Shown here one piece after another: positions 50,805-59,482 of a DNA stretch of 64,000 nt. The position numbers were made by a program, and so were the translations under genes. Source of the stretch: an uncultured Subdoligranulum sp. (lineage in GTDB: Bacteria > Bacillota > Clostridia > Oscillospirales > Ruminococcaceae); contig CAJFFY010000009.1 in NCBI GenBank assembly GCA_904374465.1, positions 100,362 through 164,361 of the forward strand, in the 5' to 3' direction. The notes under the pieces are model-generated. The model did not search any database. It saw only the letters and a program-made list of their open reading frames with translations, and was not told the origin of the DNA. Each line of letters starts with the position of its first letter. Within the stretch, counting starts at the first letter, position 1.

Positions 50805-52604
50805 ATGCCTCGCCTGCGTCATTCCATCCGTGCCCGGGTGATTGTTCTTTCCTTAACCTTTACGGCGCTCATTGCCTTGAGCGTCTTTTTGGCCAGTGTG
50901 CTGACCCTCTACCGCAGTACCACCCGCGCCACCGCCCAGTCCACCGAATACAATTTACAGGTTGCCGCCAACACCCTGTACCAGAGCGTTGCGGAAATCG
51001 ACACCCTGGCGAACTGGTGCACCGTGGACAGTACGGTGCGCAATTTTGTCTTTACCAGTTCCCCCTCCAAGCAGTTGCTGGACGTGTACAACCTGGTGCT
51101 GAACAAATATTCCTCCCAGCATACGGCGCGCTACCTGCGCCGGCTTCTGGTGACCGACGGAGCGACCCGCATCATGCAGCAGGGCACCGCCGTGGCCCAG
51201 AGCATGGCCCTCAATGCGGATACCCTCTCCCTTCTGCCCGGTTTTACCGGCGGCCAGAAAGAGAATTCCTGGACCATGCTGGCCACCGACCCGCTGATCC
51301 TCTACGGCCAGAAGGAGATCATCCCGGTCATCCGCACCATATCCAGTCAGACCAGCGGTCAGACCGCCGAAGTGTACATTGCCGTGTCCAGCGACCTGAT
51401 TACCGACACCGTGCAGGACTATGCCCTGATGGACGGCTGCGAACTGTTCTGGTTCATGGACGGCCAGGTCTGGCTGATCCAGGACGACCATCTGCTGCCG
51501 GTGGAAAACGCCGGCACCACATTTGCGCCCCGGACGGATGCCGACCGCTTTGAGCTGCTGGACAGCCGCACCCGGGTGTTCGACTATCAGGGCCAGATCG
51601 TGCTGGCCTACCCGGTGGGCAGCCATGATCTGTACATTGCCCAGACGCTGCCCAGTACCGTCATTCTGGGCCAGCTGCCCGCCATGCTGATGCCGCTGCT
51701 CTGGGCACTGGCCGCCATCCTGCTGCTGGGTGTGGTACTGACCATGCTGCTGCGCCATATGATTTCGGCGCCGGTACAGGCGTTGCAGGACCAGCTGACG
51801 CGCATTGGCCAGGGGGATTTTTCCCCCAATCCGTCCATCGAGTGGGACAACGAGATGGGCGACATCGGCCGGGGCATCAACGGGCTGTCGCGGTCGGTGT
51901 CCTCCCTGATGGAAAAACGGCTGGACGACGAGCGGCAGAAAAAAGATCTGGAATACCGCATGCTGCAAAACCAGATCAACCCCCATTTCATCTATAATAC
52001 ATTGAACAGCATCAAGTGGATGGCCACCATCCAACATGCCCCCGGCATTGCCGAGATGACGATGGCCCTGTCCCGGCTGATGAAGAGCGTTTCCAAGGGC
52101 AACGAGCGGCTGGTGCCCCTGCAGGAGGAATTTGCCCTGCTCAACGATTACTTCACCATCCAGCAGTATCGCTACGGCGGCACCATCACGCTGGAAGTCA
52201 CCTACATCGAAGATGAGCGCTTTTGCCGGGACTGCATGATCCCCCGCTTCACCCTGCAGCCCCTGGTGGAAAACGCCATCTTCCACGGCATCGAGCCCAA
52301 GGGCTGTGCGGGCAGCATTCTGCTGACCATCGCCCATGACCCGGATGCCGGCAACGACATCCTGATCCGCCTGACCGACGACGGCGTGGGCATGACGGCG
52401 GAACAGGCCGCCAAGGCCCTGACCGAACCCGGCCCCGAGGAGGCCGCTGCCAAGTACCGCCATGTGGGCATCTGGAATGTGCACCGCCGGCTGCAGTACA
52501 GTTTTGGCGAGGCGTACGGTCTGACCATTGATTCCACCCCCGGGCAGGGCACCACCGTAATCATCCGGCTGCCCGGCAAGCCCGACCGGAAAGGAGACAT
52601 TTGA
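50805..52604 (+). CDS. YesM-like sensor histidine kinase
   Basis: A 599-residue membrane kinase: helix 1 at about 12-35, an outside sensor domain of about 240 residues, helix 2 at about 290-312, and a HAMP linker. The His_kinase block has the phosphorylated H394 in QNQINPHFIYNTLNSIKW, followed by a HATPase domain with VENAIFHGIEPKG and DDGVGM. This is the YesM/LytS-type layout used to sense extracellular sugars, often with help from the binding protein. Starts at TTG 50796 or ATG 50805 are possible. The response regulator gene overlaps its stop codon. Confidence 0.92.
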   Translation: MPRLRHSIRARVIVLSLTFTALIALSVFLASVLTLYRSTTRATAQSTEYNLQVAANTLYQSVAEIDTLANWCTVDSTVRNFVFTSSPSKQLLDVYNLVLNKYSSQHTARYLRRLLVTDGATRIMQQGTAVAQSMALNADTLSLLPGFTGGQKENSWTMLATDPLILYGQKEIIPVIRTISSQTSGQTAEVYIAVSSDLITDTVQDYALMDGCELFWFMDGQVWLIQDDHLLPVENAGTTFAPRTDADRFELLDSRTRVFDYQGQIVLAYPVGSHDLYIAQTLPSTVILGQLPAMLMPLLWALAAILLLGVVLTMLLRHMISAPVQALQDQLTRIGQGDFSPNPSIEWDNEMGDIGRGINGLSRSVSSLMEKRLDDERQKKDLEYRMLQNQINPHFIYNTLNSIKWMATIQHAPGIAEMTMALSRLMKSVSKGNERLVPLQEEFALLNDYFTIQQYRYGGTITLEVTYIEDERFCRDCMIPRFTLQPLVENAIFHGIEPKGCAGSILLTIAHDPDAGNDILIRLTDDGVGMTAEQAAKALTEPGPEEAAAKYRHVGIWNVHRRLQYSFGEAYGLTIDSTPGQGTTVIIRLPGKPDRKGDI

Positions 52605-53893
52605 TGATCCGTGTTTTGTTGGCGGATGACGAACCGCTGGTACTCATTGGCATGCAAAGCATGCTGGACTGGGCGGCGCTGGGCTATGAACTGGTGGGCA
52701 CCGCCCGCAACGGCGGCGAAGCCCTGGAAAAGATCCGGGAACTGCATCCCGACATCGTGGTGTCCGACATCCGCATGCCGGTGCTGGACGGGTTGCAGCT
52801 GGCCGAAAAGTCCCACCGGGAATTCGGCACGCTGCCGGTCTTCCTGATGCTGACCAGCTACGAGGAATTCGACTACGTGCGCCGCAGCATGGGCCTGGGC
52901 GCCGTGGATTACCTGGTCAAGATGGACCTGACGGCGGAAAACCTGACCGCCGCCCTGGACCGTGCCCGGGAGGCCGTGGACAAGGAAAAGGCACTGCGCA
53001 GCCCCGCCCCCGCCGCCACCGGCAGCCTGGAATCCTACCGGGAACGATTTTTTATACAGCTGTACAACGGTGCCTTCCCCCATGATACGGAGATCCGTAC
53101 CCAGTGTCAAGAACTGGGACTGACGCTGGAGGCGGAAGCCTACACCACCGCCATTGCGGACATCCGCAACCGGGAACTGGACCCCGAACAGCAGGTGGCC
53201 CTGAGCGCCGGTGTAACCCGCATGGCCGCCGACATTCTGCCCAAATATCTGCCCTGCCAGGTGACCGGCATGGACCTGCGGCATTTCTGTGTGCTGCTGT
53301 TGCTGGACGGCAAAGAAAACCTGGAAGAACGGCTGACGCCCATTCTGCAAAAGGTCACCGACATTCTGTACAAATACTTTTCCACCACCATCTGGTGGGC
53401 GGTGGGCACCCCCACCAGTGTATTGCACCACATTCCCCAAAGCCAGAAAACCGCCCTGTCGGCGCTGCCGCTGCTCAGCGAAAAGGAACCCATCGTCTTT
53501 TACCGCACCGAGGCCCGCACCCCGCTGGATCACCGGGCCCGCATTGTGGCGGAGGTGCAGGACTACATCCGCAAGAATCCCAGCAAACGGCTCTCCCTCA
53601 ACGATGTGGCGGCGGTCTTCAACTTCAGTCCCGGGTATCTCAGCCAGCTGTTCAGCCAGAACGGCGAGACCAGCTTTGTGGAATTCGTCACCGAGACCCG
53701 CATTGCCGCCGCCAAGGAATTGATGGCCTCCACCGACCTGAAGATCTACGAGATCAGCGAGCGGCTGGGTTTTGAGAGTGCCTTCTATTTCAGCAAAGTT
53801 TTCAAAAAGATCGAGGGAGTCAGTCCCCGCACCTACCTGCGCAAACTGCGGGACGATACCGATACCAAGGAGGATGCCATCGATGTTGACTGA
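52604..53893 (+). CDS. YesN-like response regulator with AraC DNA-binding domain
   Basis: A 429-residue regulator. The receiver domain (1-120) has the acidic pair in LLADDEP, the phospho-acceptor D55 in VSDIRMPVLDG, and the conserved lysine in DYLVKMDL. A middle domain without known motifs is followed by two AraC-type helix-turn-helix motifs (LSLNDVAAVFNFSPGYLSQL, and IYEISERLGFESAFYFSKVF). It should activate the lyase gene downstream and the divergent importer-hydrolase operon. The ATG at 52604 follows AAAGGAG and overlaps the kinase stop. Confidence 0.94.
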   Translation: MIRVLLADDEPLVLIGMQSMLDWAALGYELVGTARNGGEALEKIRELHPDIVVSDIRMPVLDGLQLAEKSHREFGTLPVFLMLTSYEEFDYVRRSMGLGAVDYLVKMDLTAENLTAALDRAREAVDKEKALRSPAPAATGSLESYRERFFIQLYNGAFPHDTEIRTQCQELGLTLEAEAYTTAIADIRNRELDPEQQVALSAGVTRMAADILPKYLPCQVTGMDLRHFCVLLLLDGKENLEERLTPILQKVTDILYKYFSTTIWWAVGTPTSVLHHIPQSQKTALSALPLLSEKEPIVFYRTEARTPLDHRARIVAEVQDYIRKNPSKRLSLNDVAAVFNFSPGYLSQLFSQNGETSFVEFVTETRIAAAKELMASTDLKIYEISERLGFESAFYFSKVFKKIEGVSPRTYLRKLRDDTDTKEDAIDVD

Positions 53894-55700
53894 ACGGATT
53901 GCCGCCTGCCCCGACTTTGCACCGGGACGCTGGATTCCCTGTCCCCCGGTGCGGGACCGCGCCGCCTGGGACACCCTGCCCGGCTTTGACCGTTGGCTGT
54001 ACGGCGGGGGCGAGGCTGCCCGTGCCGCCCGGCAGATTCCGCCGCTGCCACTGCACCTGTGGCTGGACTTTACCCAAACCGGCAACCGGGCCCGGTACGA
54101 ACATGCCTATTTCACACGCCGTCGGCTGCTCTGCCGGCTGGTCATGGCCGAGTGCATGGGCGATACCGGGGAATACCTGCCCAAAATTGCCGATCTGGTG
54201 TGGGCCCTGTGCGAGGAGAGCGCCTGGCAGCTGCCCGCCCACAACAGCTACATCCGGGACACCCCGCAGCTGCCCCTGCCGGATACCACCCGCCCCATCG
54301 TGGACCTGTTCGCCGCCGAGACCGGCGCATTGCTGGCCATGGTGCACTATCTGCTGGGCGCCCCTCTGGAAAAGGCCTTTCCCGGGCTGGACACCCGCCT
54401 GATGCGGGAGGTGGACCGCCGCATCCTGCATCCCTGGGAGACGAGTCACTTCTGGTGGATGGGCAACGGGGACGAACCCATGTGCAACTGGACCACCTGG
54501 TGCACCCAGAACTGTCTGATCGCCCTGGCACTGCTGCATCCCGGCAGCTCCAAACGGGTGCGGGCCGGTGTGCAGCGGGCTGCCTACAGCATGGACTGCT
54601 TCCTGAAGGATTACGGCGAGGACGGCTGCTGCAGCGAGGGAGCCCAGTACTACCGCCACGCGGCACTGACCTTTTTCAACGCCCTGGAAATTCTCTGTGC
54701 CCTGGCCCCCGGTCTGCTGGACGATGTGTGGCAGCAGTCCAAGATCCGCAACCTGGCCGATTACATTGCCCAGATGCATGTGGCAGGCCGGTACTATCTG
54801 AATTTTTCCGATTGCAGTCCGCTGGCCGGTGCCCGGGGTGTGCGGGAGTACCTGTTCGGCAAGCGGGTGGGCAGCCCGGCGCTGATGGCCCTGGCCGCCG
54901 CCGATTTTGCCGCCGATCCGGACCCCGACCATCTTACGGCAGCCGACGACTCGGAAGGCATCAACCTGTTCTACCACGTCCAGACCGCCTTTGCCGAGGC
55001 GGAGGTACGCGGCTACCACCCCACAGACACCGGCGTCCCCTCCAACGTGTGGTACCCCAGCGTGGGACTGCGGGTCTGCCGGGCCGGTGCCTTTGTGGCA
55101 GGGTTCAAGGCCGGCGGCAACGCCGACAGCCACAACCACAACGACACCGGCAGCGTAACCCTCTACAAGGACGGCAAGCCGCTGCTCATCGACGTGGGGG
55201 TGGAGACCTACTGCAAAAAGACCTTCAGCCCCCAGCGGTACGAGATCTGGACCATGCAGTCCTGCTGGCACAACCTGCCCCGCTTTGTGGGACCCGACGG
55301 AGTCCATGACCAGCTTCCCGGGGCCGAATATGCCGCCCGGGATGTGGAGGTTCTGCCCGACGGCCTGGCCATGGACCTGGCCCCCGCCTACGGCCCGGTG
55401 CCGGGATTGCACTATTACCGCCGCACGGCCCGGCTGACCGCCCAGGGCCTGACCCTGACCGACGAAACCGACTACACCGGCACAGTACAGCTGAGCCTGA
55501 TGAGCCAGGAACCGCCCACCGTGGACGGTCTGGCCCTGCAGTTCGGTTCCTTGGCCCGGGCGCAGCTGACCGGTGCGGTCCGGCAAATCACCACCGAAAC
55601 CCTTTCCATCACCGACAGCCGGCTGCGGCTGGCCTGGCCCGACACCCTGTACCGCACGGTGGTCCGGTTCACCGGGCGGCTGCAGATCCGGCTGGGTTGA
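53883..55700 (+). CDS. Heparinase II/III-family polysaccharide lyase-like protein
   Basis: A 605-residue protein. The N-terminal two thirds form an alpha/alpha toroid (SHFWWMGNGDEPMCNWTTWC, YGEDGCCSEGAQYYRHAAL), and the C-terminal part is the beta-sheet heparinase II/III domain with GGNADSHNHNDTGSVTLYKD and PLLIDVGVETYC, the metal-binding region. Lyases of this group cleave uronic acids in heparin, alginate or related polymers and leave an unsaturated end. No signal peptide is visible, so it may act on imported oligosaccharides. Its start lies inside the end of the regulator gene (11-bp overlap), with GGAGG before it. The substrate is unknown. Confidence 0.88.
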   Translation: MLTERIAACPDFAPGRWIPCPPVRDRAAWDTLPGFDRWLYGGGEAARAARQIPPLPLHLWLDFTQTGNRARYEHAYFTRRRLLCRLVMAECMGDTGEYLPKIADLVWALCEESAWQLPAHNSYIRDTPQLPLPDTTRPIVDLFAAETGALLAMVHYLLGAPLEKAFPGLDTRLMREVDRRILHPWETSHFWWMGNGDEPMCNWTTWCTQNCLIALALLHPGSSKRVRAGVQRAAYSMDCFLKDYGEDGCCSEGAQYYRHAALTFFNALEILCALAPGLLDDVWQQSKIRNLADYIAQMHVAGRYYLNFSDCSPLAGARGVREYLFGKRVGSPALMALAAADFAADPDPDHLTAADDSEGINLFYHVQTAFAEAEVRGYHPTDTGVPSNVWYPSVGLRVCRAGAFVAGFKAGGNADSHNHNDTGSVTLYKDGKPLLIDVGVETYCKKTFSPQRYEIWTMQSCWHNLPRFVGPDGVHDQLPGAEYAARDVEVLPDGLAMDLAPAYGPVPGLHYYRRTARLTAQGLTLTDETDYTGTVQLSLMSQEPPTVDGLALQFGSLARAQLTGAVRQITTETLSITDSRLRLAWPDTLYRTVVRFTGRLQIRLG

Positions 55701-55705
55701 CCACC

Positions 55706-56353
55706 ATGGCACTGGTTCTTTCGTTGCAGGGCGGCATGGCGGTGGGGAAAACCACCGCCGCCCGCTGGCTGGCAGCCCACGAGCCCCGCATACGGGTGCT
55801 GGAGGAGGATATTTCCGTCCCCGTTGCCGAGGTACGGCGCCTGGGATTGGACAAACACTGCTTTGCGGATTACCTGACCATTCAGCGGTTGTTCATCCTG
55901 AACGAGATCACCCTCTGGGAGGCCGCACAGTCCTTTTCCTGTGTGGTGACCGATCTGGGCGCCAGCGAGATCGAATTTTATACCCTGCATTACCCCGCTT
56001 CCATCGGGATGGACTGGCCGGTGGCGCAGGCGCTGGCACCCGAGCTGGCGGCACTGCGCCGCTGCCGGGCACAGCACACCCTGTTTCTGGATGCGTCTCC
56101 TGCTGTACTGTGTGCCCGCAAGGAAGCCGATACCAGCCGGGACCGCACTTTTTTTGACCACTCACTGACCCGGCTGCTACCGGTCAAACGCCATTGGTTT
56201 GCCGCACAGCCCGGTACGGAGTTTTTAACCACCGATACCCTGACCCCCGCGCAGCTTTGCCGCGCCGTACATACCTGGGTGCTGCGCTGTATGGCAGCCC
56301 CCCAACCAAAGGAGACTGGTTATGGAACTGATCAAACTGAAAGTATTGGATGA
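55706..56353 (+). CDS. P-loop kinase-like protein of the uronate locus
   Basis: A 215-residue protein with a Walker A motif GGMAVGKTTAARWL, an acidic EED after the next strand, a DLGASEIEFY segment near residue 90, and a lid-like region with several arginines (KEADTSRDR). The pattern recalls small nucleoside or nucleotide kinases and other P-loop kinases, but I do not recognise a specific family. It lies between the lyase gene (5-bp gap) and the discoidin-like gene (32-bp overlap), so it belongs to the operon. It could phosphorylate a sugar or derivative from the glycan; this is a guess from context. Confidence 0.65.
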   Translation: MALVLSLQGGMAVGKTTAARWLAAHEPRIRVLEEDISVPVAEVRRLGLDKHCFADYLTIQRLFILNEITLWEAAQSFSCVVTDLGASEIEFYTLHYPASIGMDWPVAQALAPELAALRRCRAQHTLFLDASPAVLCARKEADTSRDRTFFDHSLTRLLPVKRHWFAAQPGTEFLTTDTLTPAQLCRAVHTWVLRCMAAPQPKETGYGTDQTESIG

Positions 56354-57116
56354 AGGCGGCACCACCTTGCTGACCTGCCCCGCCGCCCGGCAGCTGAGCC
56401 TGGTCTACCGGGCCGCCTACCGCCCCGGCGACCGCATCTCGCTGGAGATCGGCACCCCCGGGCAGTACATCGTGGTCCAGTTTGAGGACACGATGGCCCC
56501 GGCTTTGCTGTATGTGGAAAAGCGGGAAATCAACTTCCACATCCCCTTCGGCGAGCAGGCCATCACCTACAGCCCCAAGTCCTTCACCGGGGAATGCCAC
56601 ATCATCCGCGCCCGGTTTGCCACCCGGGAGGAAATCGCCGCCCGGCGCAACCTGGCCTTCAACCCCTATGACGAGCACGGCGATACCGGGTTTTACCCCC
56701 ACGCCAGCGCCAACGTCGAAACCCGCGGCGAGGCGGTCTTTGCGGCCCGCAACGCCGTGGACGGCCTGTACGAGAACGATGCCCACGGTGTCTGGCCCTA
56801 CCAGAGCTGGGGCATCAACCGGGACCCCAACGCCGCCCTGACGCTGGACTTTGGCCGCCCCGTCACGCTGGATGAACTGCGGCTGACCCTGCGGGCGGAT
56901 TTTCCCCACGACAGCTGGTGGACCCAGGCCACCGTTCGGTTCAGCGACGGCAGCACCGAGGTGCTGAACCTGGAGAAGACCGCCATCCCCCAGACCTTTG
57001 CCATCAGTCCCCGCACCGTTACCAGCCTGGTACTCTGCGAACTCAAGAAGGCCGACGACCCCAGCCCCTTCCCTGCCCTGACCCAGATCGAGGCTTGGGG
57101 TGTCGAAGCGCAGTAA
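56322..57116 (+). CDS. Discoidin (F5/8 C)-like protein of the uronate locus
   Basis: A 264-residue protein. The N-terminal half is beta-rich and unrecognised. The C-terminal half (about 125-262) resembles a carbohydrate-binding discoidin fold: NAVDGLYENDAHGVWPYQSW, ALTLDFGRPVTLDELRLTLR, and a closing ALTQIEAWG. There is no signal peptide. GGAG precedes the start, and the gene overlaps the kinase gene by 32 bp. It is the last gene of the operon. It may bind glycan fragments or present them to an enzyme; enzymatic activity cannot be excluded. Confidence 0.7.
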   Translation: MELIKLKVLDEGGTTLLTCPAARQLSLVYRAAYRPGDRISLEIGTPGQYIVVQFEDTMAPALLYVEKREINFHIPFGEQAITYSPKSFTGECHIIRARFATREEIAARRNLAFNPYDEHGDTGFYPHASANVETRGEAVFAARNAVDGLYENDAHGVWPYQSWGINRDPNAALTLDFGRPVTLDELRLTLRADFPHDSWWTQATVRFSDGSTEVLNLEKTAIPQTFAISPRTVTSLVLCELKKADDPSPFPALTQIEAWGVEAQ

Positions 57117-57138
57117 GGAAAGTTTTCCCAAAATTTCA

Positions 57139-57219
57139 TTGCGTTTCACAACGTATGGTAGTAAAATAATAGCATCAGAACTCGTGGAAGGGTTTGCTCT
57201 TCCACGAGTTTTGTTTTGT
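57139..57219 (+). promoter_or_regulatory. Promoter followed by hairpin upstream of terminase pair
   Basis: TTGCGT (57139-57144) and TAAAAT (57162-57167), 17-bp spacer. About 5 bases after the expected start there is a perfect 12-bp stem (57179-57190 with 57199-57210) followed by TTGTTTTG. The hairpin can end the upstream operon or act as an attenuator for the downstream genes. Confidence 0.5.
57179..57219 (+). terminator. Terminator of the uronate plus-strand operon
   Basis: Stem AACTCGTGGAAG with its complement, 8-base loop, T-rich tail. It lies about 60 bases after the last operon stop codon. Confidence 0.75.
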
Positions 57220-57240
57220 CCGGAAGGAGGGATGCCATGC

Positions 57241-57429
57241 GTGGATGAATTGACGCCGGAACATGTGCTGGGCGAGCTGGCCGCCATCGCCTTTGCGGTG
57301 CCCGGCGCGGACAACGCCCTGCCGGTGAAGGTGGCCGACAAGCTGCGTGCCCTGGAACTGCTGTACAAGCATCTGGGGCTGGGCGACGGCCAGAGCGGCG
57401 AGGGGGTGGTCATTGTGGACGAAGGATAA
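57241..57429 (+). CDS. Small terminase-like protein
   Basis: A 62-residue protein, DELTPEHVLGELAAIAFAVP then VKVADKLRALELLYKHLGLG. The second block is typical of the C-terminal part of PBSX-type phage small terminase subunits, but the DNA-binding N-terminal helix-turn-helix is missing, so it may be shortened. I chose the GTG at 57241, with AAGGAGG ten bases upstream; an ATG at 57232 would sit on the ribosome binding site. It overlaps or adjoins the large terminase gene. Confidence 0.55.
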   Translation: MDELTPEHVLGELAAIAFAVPGADNALPVKVADKLRALELLYKHLGLGDGQSGEGVVIVDEG

Positions 57430-57442
57430 GGAGGGATGTTCC

Positions 57443-58687
57443 CTGCGGGTAAGACTGAAACAGATCATGGCACCGGTGTTCTGGCCGGTGCACACCGCCA
57501 TACGCAGCGGCACCGTACAGGAAGTGGTGGCCAAGGGCGGACGCGGTTCGGGCAAGTCCAGCTATCTTTCGCTGGAACTGGTCTACCAGCTGCTGCGCCA
57601 CCCCGACTGTCACGCCGTGGTGCTGCGCAAGGTGGCAGGCACGCTGCGCAACAGCGTCTACAACCAGATCGTGTGGGCCATCGGGGCGCTGGGCTGCGGG
57701 CGGTATTTCCGCTGCACGGTCAGCCCCATGGAATGCACCTACCTGCCCACGGGGCAGAAAATCCTGTTTTTCGGCCTGGACGATGCGGGCAAGCTCAAGA
57801 GTCTAAAGGTGCCGTTTGGCGCCGTGGGGCTTTGTTGGTTTGAGGAGCTGGACCAATTCGACGGACCGGAAGAGGTACGCAACGTGGAGCAGAGTATTCT
57901 GCGGGGCGGCGACTGGACGCTGACGCTGAAAAGTTTCAACCCGCCGGCCATGGCCCGCAGCTGGGTCAACCGCTACGCGCTGGAACCCCGCACCGGCAAG
58001 CTGGTGCACCATTCCACCTACCGGGATCTGCCGCCCGACTGGCTGGGGGAACGGTTCTGGGCCGACGCCGAACACCTGCGCAAGACCAACCCCGACGCCT
58101 ACCGTCACGAGTACGGCGGAGAAGTGGTGGGCAGCGGGGCTGCGGTGTTCGAGAATCTCTGCCTGCGGGCAATCTCCGACGAGGAAATCGCCGCCTTTGA
58201 CCGGCTGTACCACGGGGTGGACTGGGGCTGGTACCCCGACCCCTGGGCCTACAACGCCGTGCACTACGACGCCGCCCGGCGCACCCTGGTGATCTTTGAC
58301 GAGCTGACCCGCACCCGCACTCCCAACCGGGACACCGTCCGGCTGCTGATGGAGCGGGGCGTGGGCGGCGACGAGGGCGGGCTGCTCACCGCCGACGCCG
58401 CAGAACCCAAGTCCTGTGCCGACTACCGGGCGGCCGGACTTCCCTGCCGGGCCGCCATCAAGGGGCCCGGCAGCCTGCGGGAAAGTATGAAGTGGCTGCA
58501 GGGGCTGGCGTCCATCGTCATTGACCCGGCACGCTGTCCCGCCACAGCGGCGGAATTCAGCGAGTACGAGTACCAGCGGGATCCCCGCACCGGCGAGGTG
58601 CTGCCCGGCTACCCCGACGTGAACAACCACCACATTGACGCCGTGCGCTACGCGGTGGAAAGCGTCTGGCGGCGGCGGGGCGTATAA
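57443..58687 (+). CDS. PBSX-family phage terminase large subunit
   Basis: About 414 residues. The ATPase part has Walker A in GGRGSGKSSYLSLELV and Walker B in VGLCWFEELDQF; the nuclease part has GVDWGWYPDPWAYN, LTADAAEPKS and NNHHIDAVRYAVES. It packages phage DNA. No ATG fits the expected N-terminus (VRLKQIMAPVFWPVHTAIRS): a CTG at 57443 has a perfect AAGGAGGG box seven bases before it, and the next ATG is at 57467. No portal, capsid or tail gene follows, so the pair is a remnant or a domesticated unit. The reading frame is intact. Confidence 0.85.
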   Translation: MRVRLKQIMAPVFWPVHTAIRSGTVQEVVAKGGRGSGKSSYLSLELVYQLLRHPDCHAVVLRKVAGTLRNSVYNQIVWAIGALGCGRYFRCTVSPMECTYLPTGQKILFFGLDDAGKLKSLKVPFGAVGLCWFEELDQFDGPEEVRNVEQSILRGGDWTLTLKSFNPPAMARSWVNRYALEPRTGKLVHHSTYRDLPPDWLGERFWADAEHLRKTNPDAYRHEYGGEVVGSGAAVFENLCLRAISDEEIAAFDRLYHGVDWGWYPDPWAYNAVHYDAARRTLVIFDELTRTRTPNRDTVRLLMERGVGGDEGGLLTADAAEPKSCADYRAAGLPCRAAIKGPGSLRESMKWLQGLASIVIDPARCPATAAEFSEYEYQRDPRTGEVLPGYPDVNNHHIDAVRYAVESVWRRRGV

Positions 58688-58692
58688 TCAAA

Positions 58693-58729
58693 AACGGGGG
58701 ACTGTCCGATGGACAGTCCCTCGTTTTTT
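58693..58729. terminator. Bidirectional terminator between terminase and YczE-like genes
   Basis: A strong stem (GGGACTGTCC with GGACAGTCCC, 3-base loop, extended by partly paired bases) with T-runs on both strands. Confidence 0.88.
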
Positions 58730-58739
58730 GTTTTTGGTT

Positions 58740-59396
58740 TTACCCTGCCATACCGGTGGCCTGCAGCAGCGGGCGTTTGCACAGGTAGTTGAACCCTGCA
58801 ATGGCCCTGCCCACCCCCACCATCGAGATGAGCGTGCCCAGCCCTACCCCCAGCAGCCAGTTTCCGAAGCAGATGCCGATGATCAGCGAAAGGCTGACAC
58901 AGCCCACGTCAAAGCAGTTTTTGCAGAAGCCCAGCTCCTTGTCGGTGATGCGGGCAATGGTGCCCACGATGCCGTCGCCGGGGTTGGGGATGAGCTGCAT
59001 GGCCACCGTCATGGCAGCCCCCACCCCGGTGAAGAGGATGGCCACCACCAGCAGGGCCAGATCGGCGGGCAGATAGCCGTTGTGGTAGGGGATGACCCCC
59101 GCAAAAAGGTTCATGAACCGGGTGAACACGATGCTGAGGGGCACCTGCAGAATATCGGTCCACTGCCGCTTTTCCCCCTTGAGGATAAATTGGGCCACCA
59201 CAAACAGGCAGTAGACCACCAGCGTCAGATTGCCGAAGTTCCACCCCGTTGCCTGGCTCACAGTAAAGGGCACCGACACAATGGCCGATGCCCCAAGCCC
59301 CGTCTTGGTGTTCAGCGTCAGACCCAGTGCCAGCAGCACCATCCCCAACAGATAGAATCCCCAACGGGCGATTGTTTGTTCTTTTGTTTGTTGCAT
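58740..59396 (-). CDS. YczE/YitT-like membrane protein
   Basis: A 218-residue protein with about five membrane helices. It has GLTLNTKTGLGASAIVSVPF after the first helix, LIPNPGDGIVG in the third loop, and DVGCVSLSLIIGICFGNWLLG in the fourth helix. These match the YczE family of small integral membrane proteins, which occur widely in Firmicutes and have no agreed function. The gene is alone between two terminators or operon ends. Confidence 0.8.
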   Translation of the reverse strand: MQQTKEQTIARWGFYLLGMVLLALGLTLNTKTGLGASAIVSVPFTVSQATGWNFGNLTLVVYCLFVVAQFILKGEKRQWTDILQVPLSIVFTRFMNLFAGVIPYHNGYLPADLALLVVAILFTGVGAAMTVAMQLIPNPGDGIVGTIARITDKELGFCKNCFDVGCVSLSLIIGICFGNWLLGVGLGTLISMVGVGRAIAGFNYLCKRPLLQATGMAG

Positions 59397-59482
59397 TGTT
59401 TGCCACCCCTTATCCTATTCAAGGATATACCCGGGCAGCAAAAATGTCAAATTTTTGAGGTTTCAGACAAGTGCCATTCGGT

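Noticed and set aside
57436..57843. ATG at 57436 with a perfect ribosome site as start of a 135-codon gene
   Set aside because: It is out of frame with the terminase and has no recognisable product. It is more likely that the terminase starts at CTG 57443 or ATG 57467, though a frameshift at the terminase start is possible.
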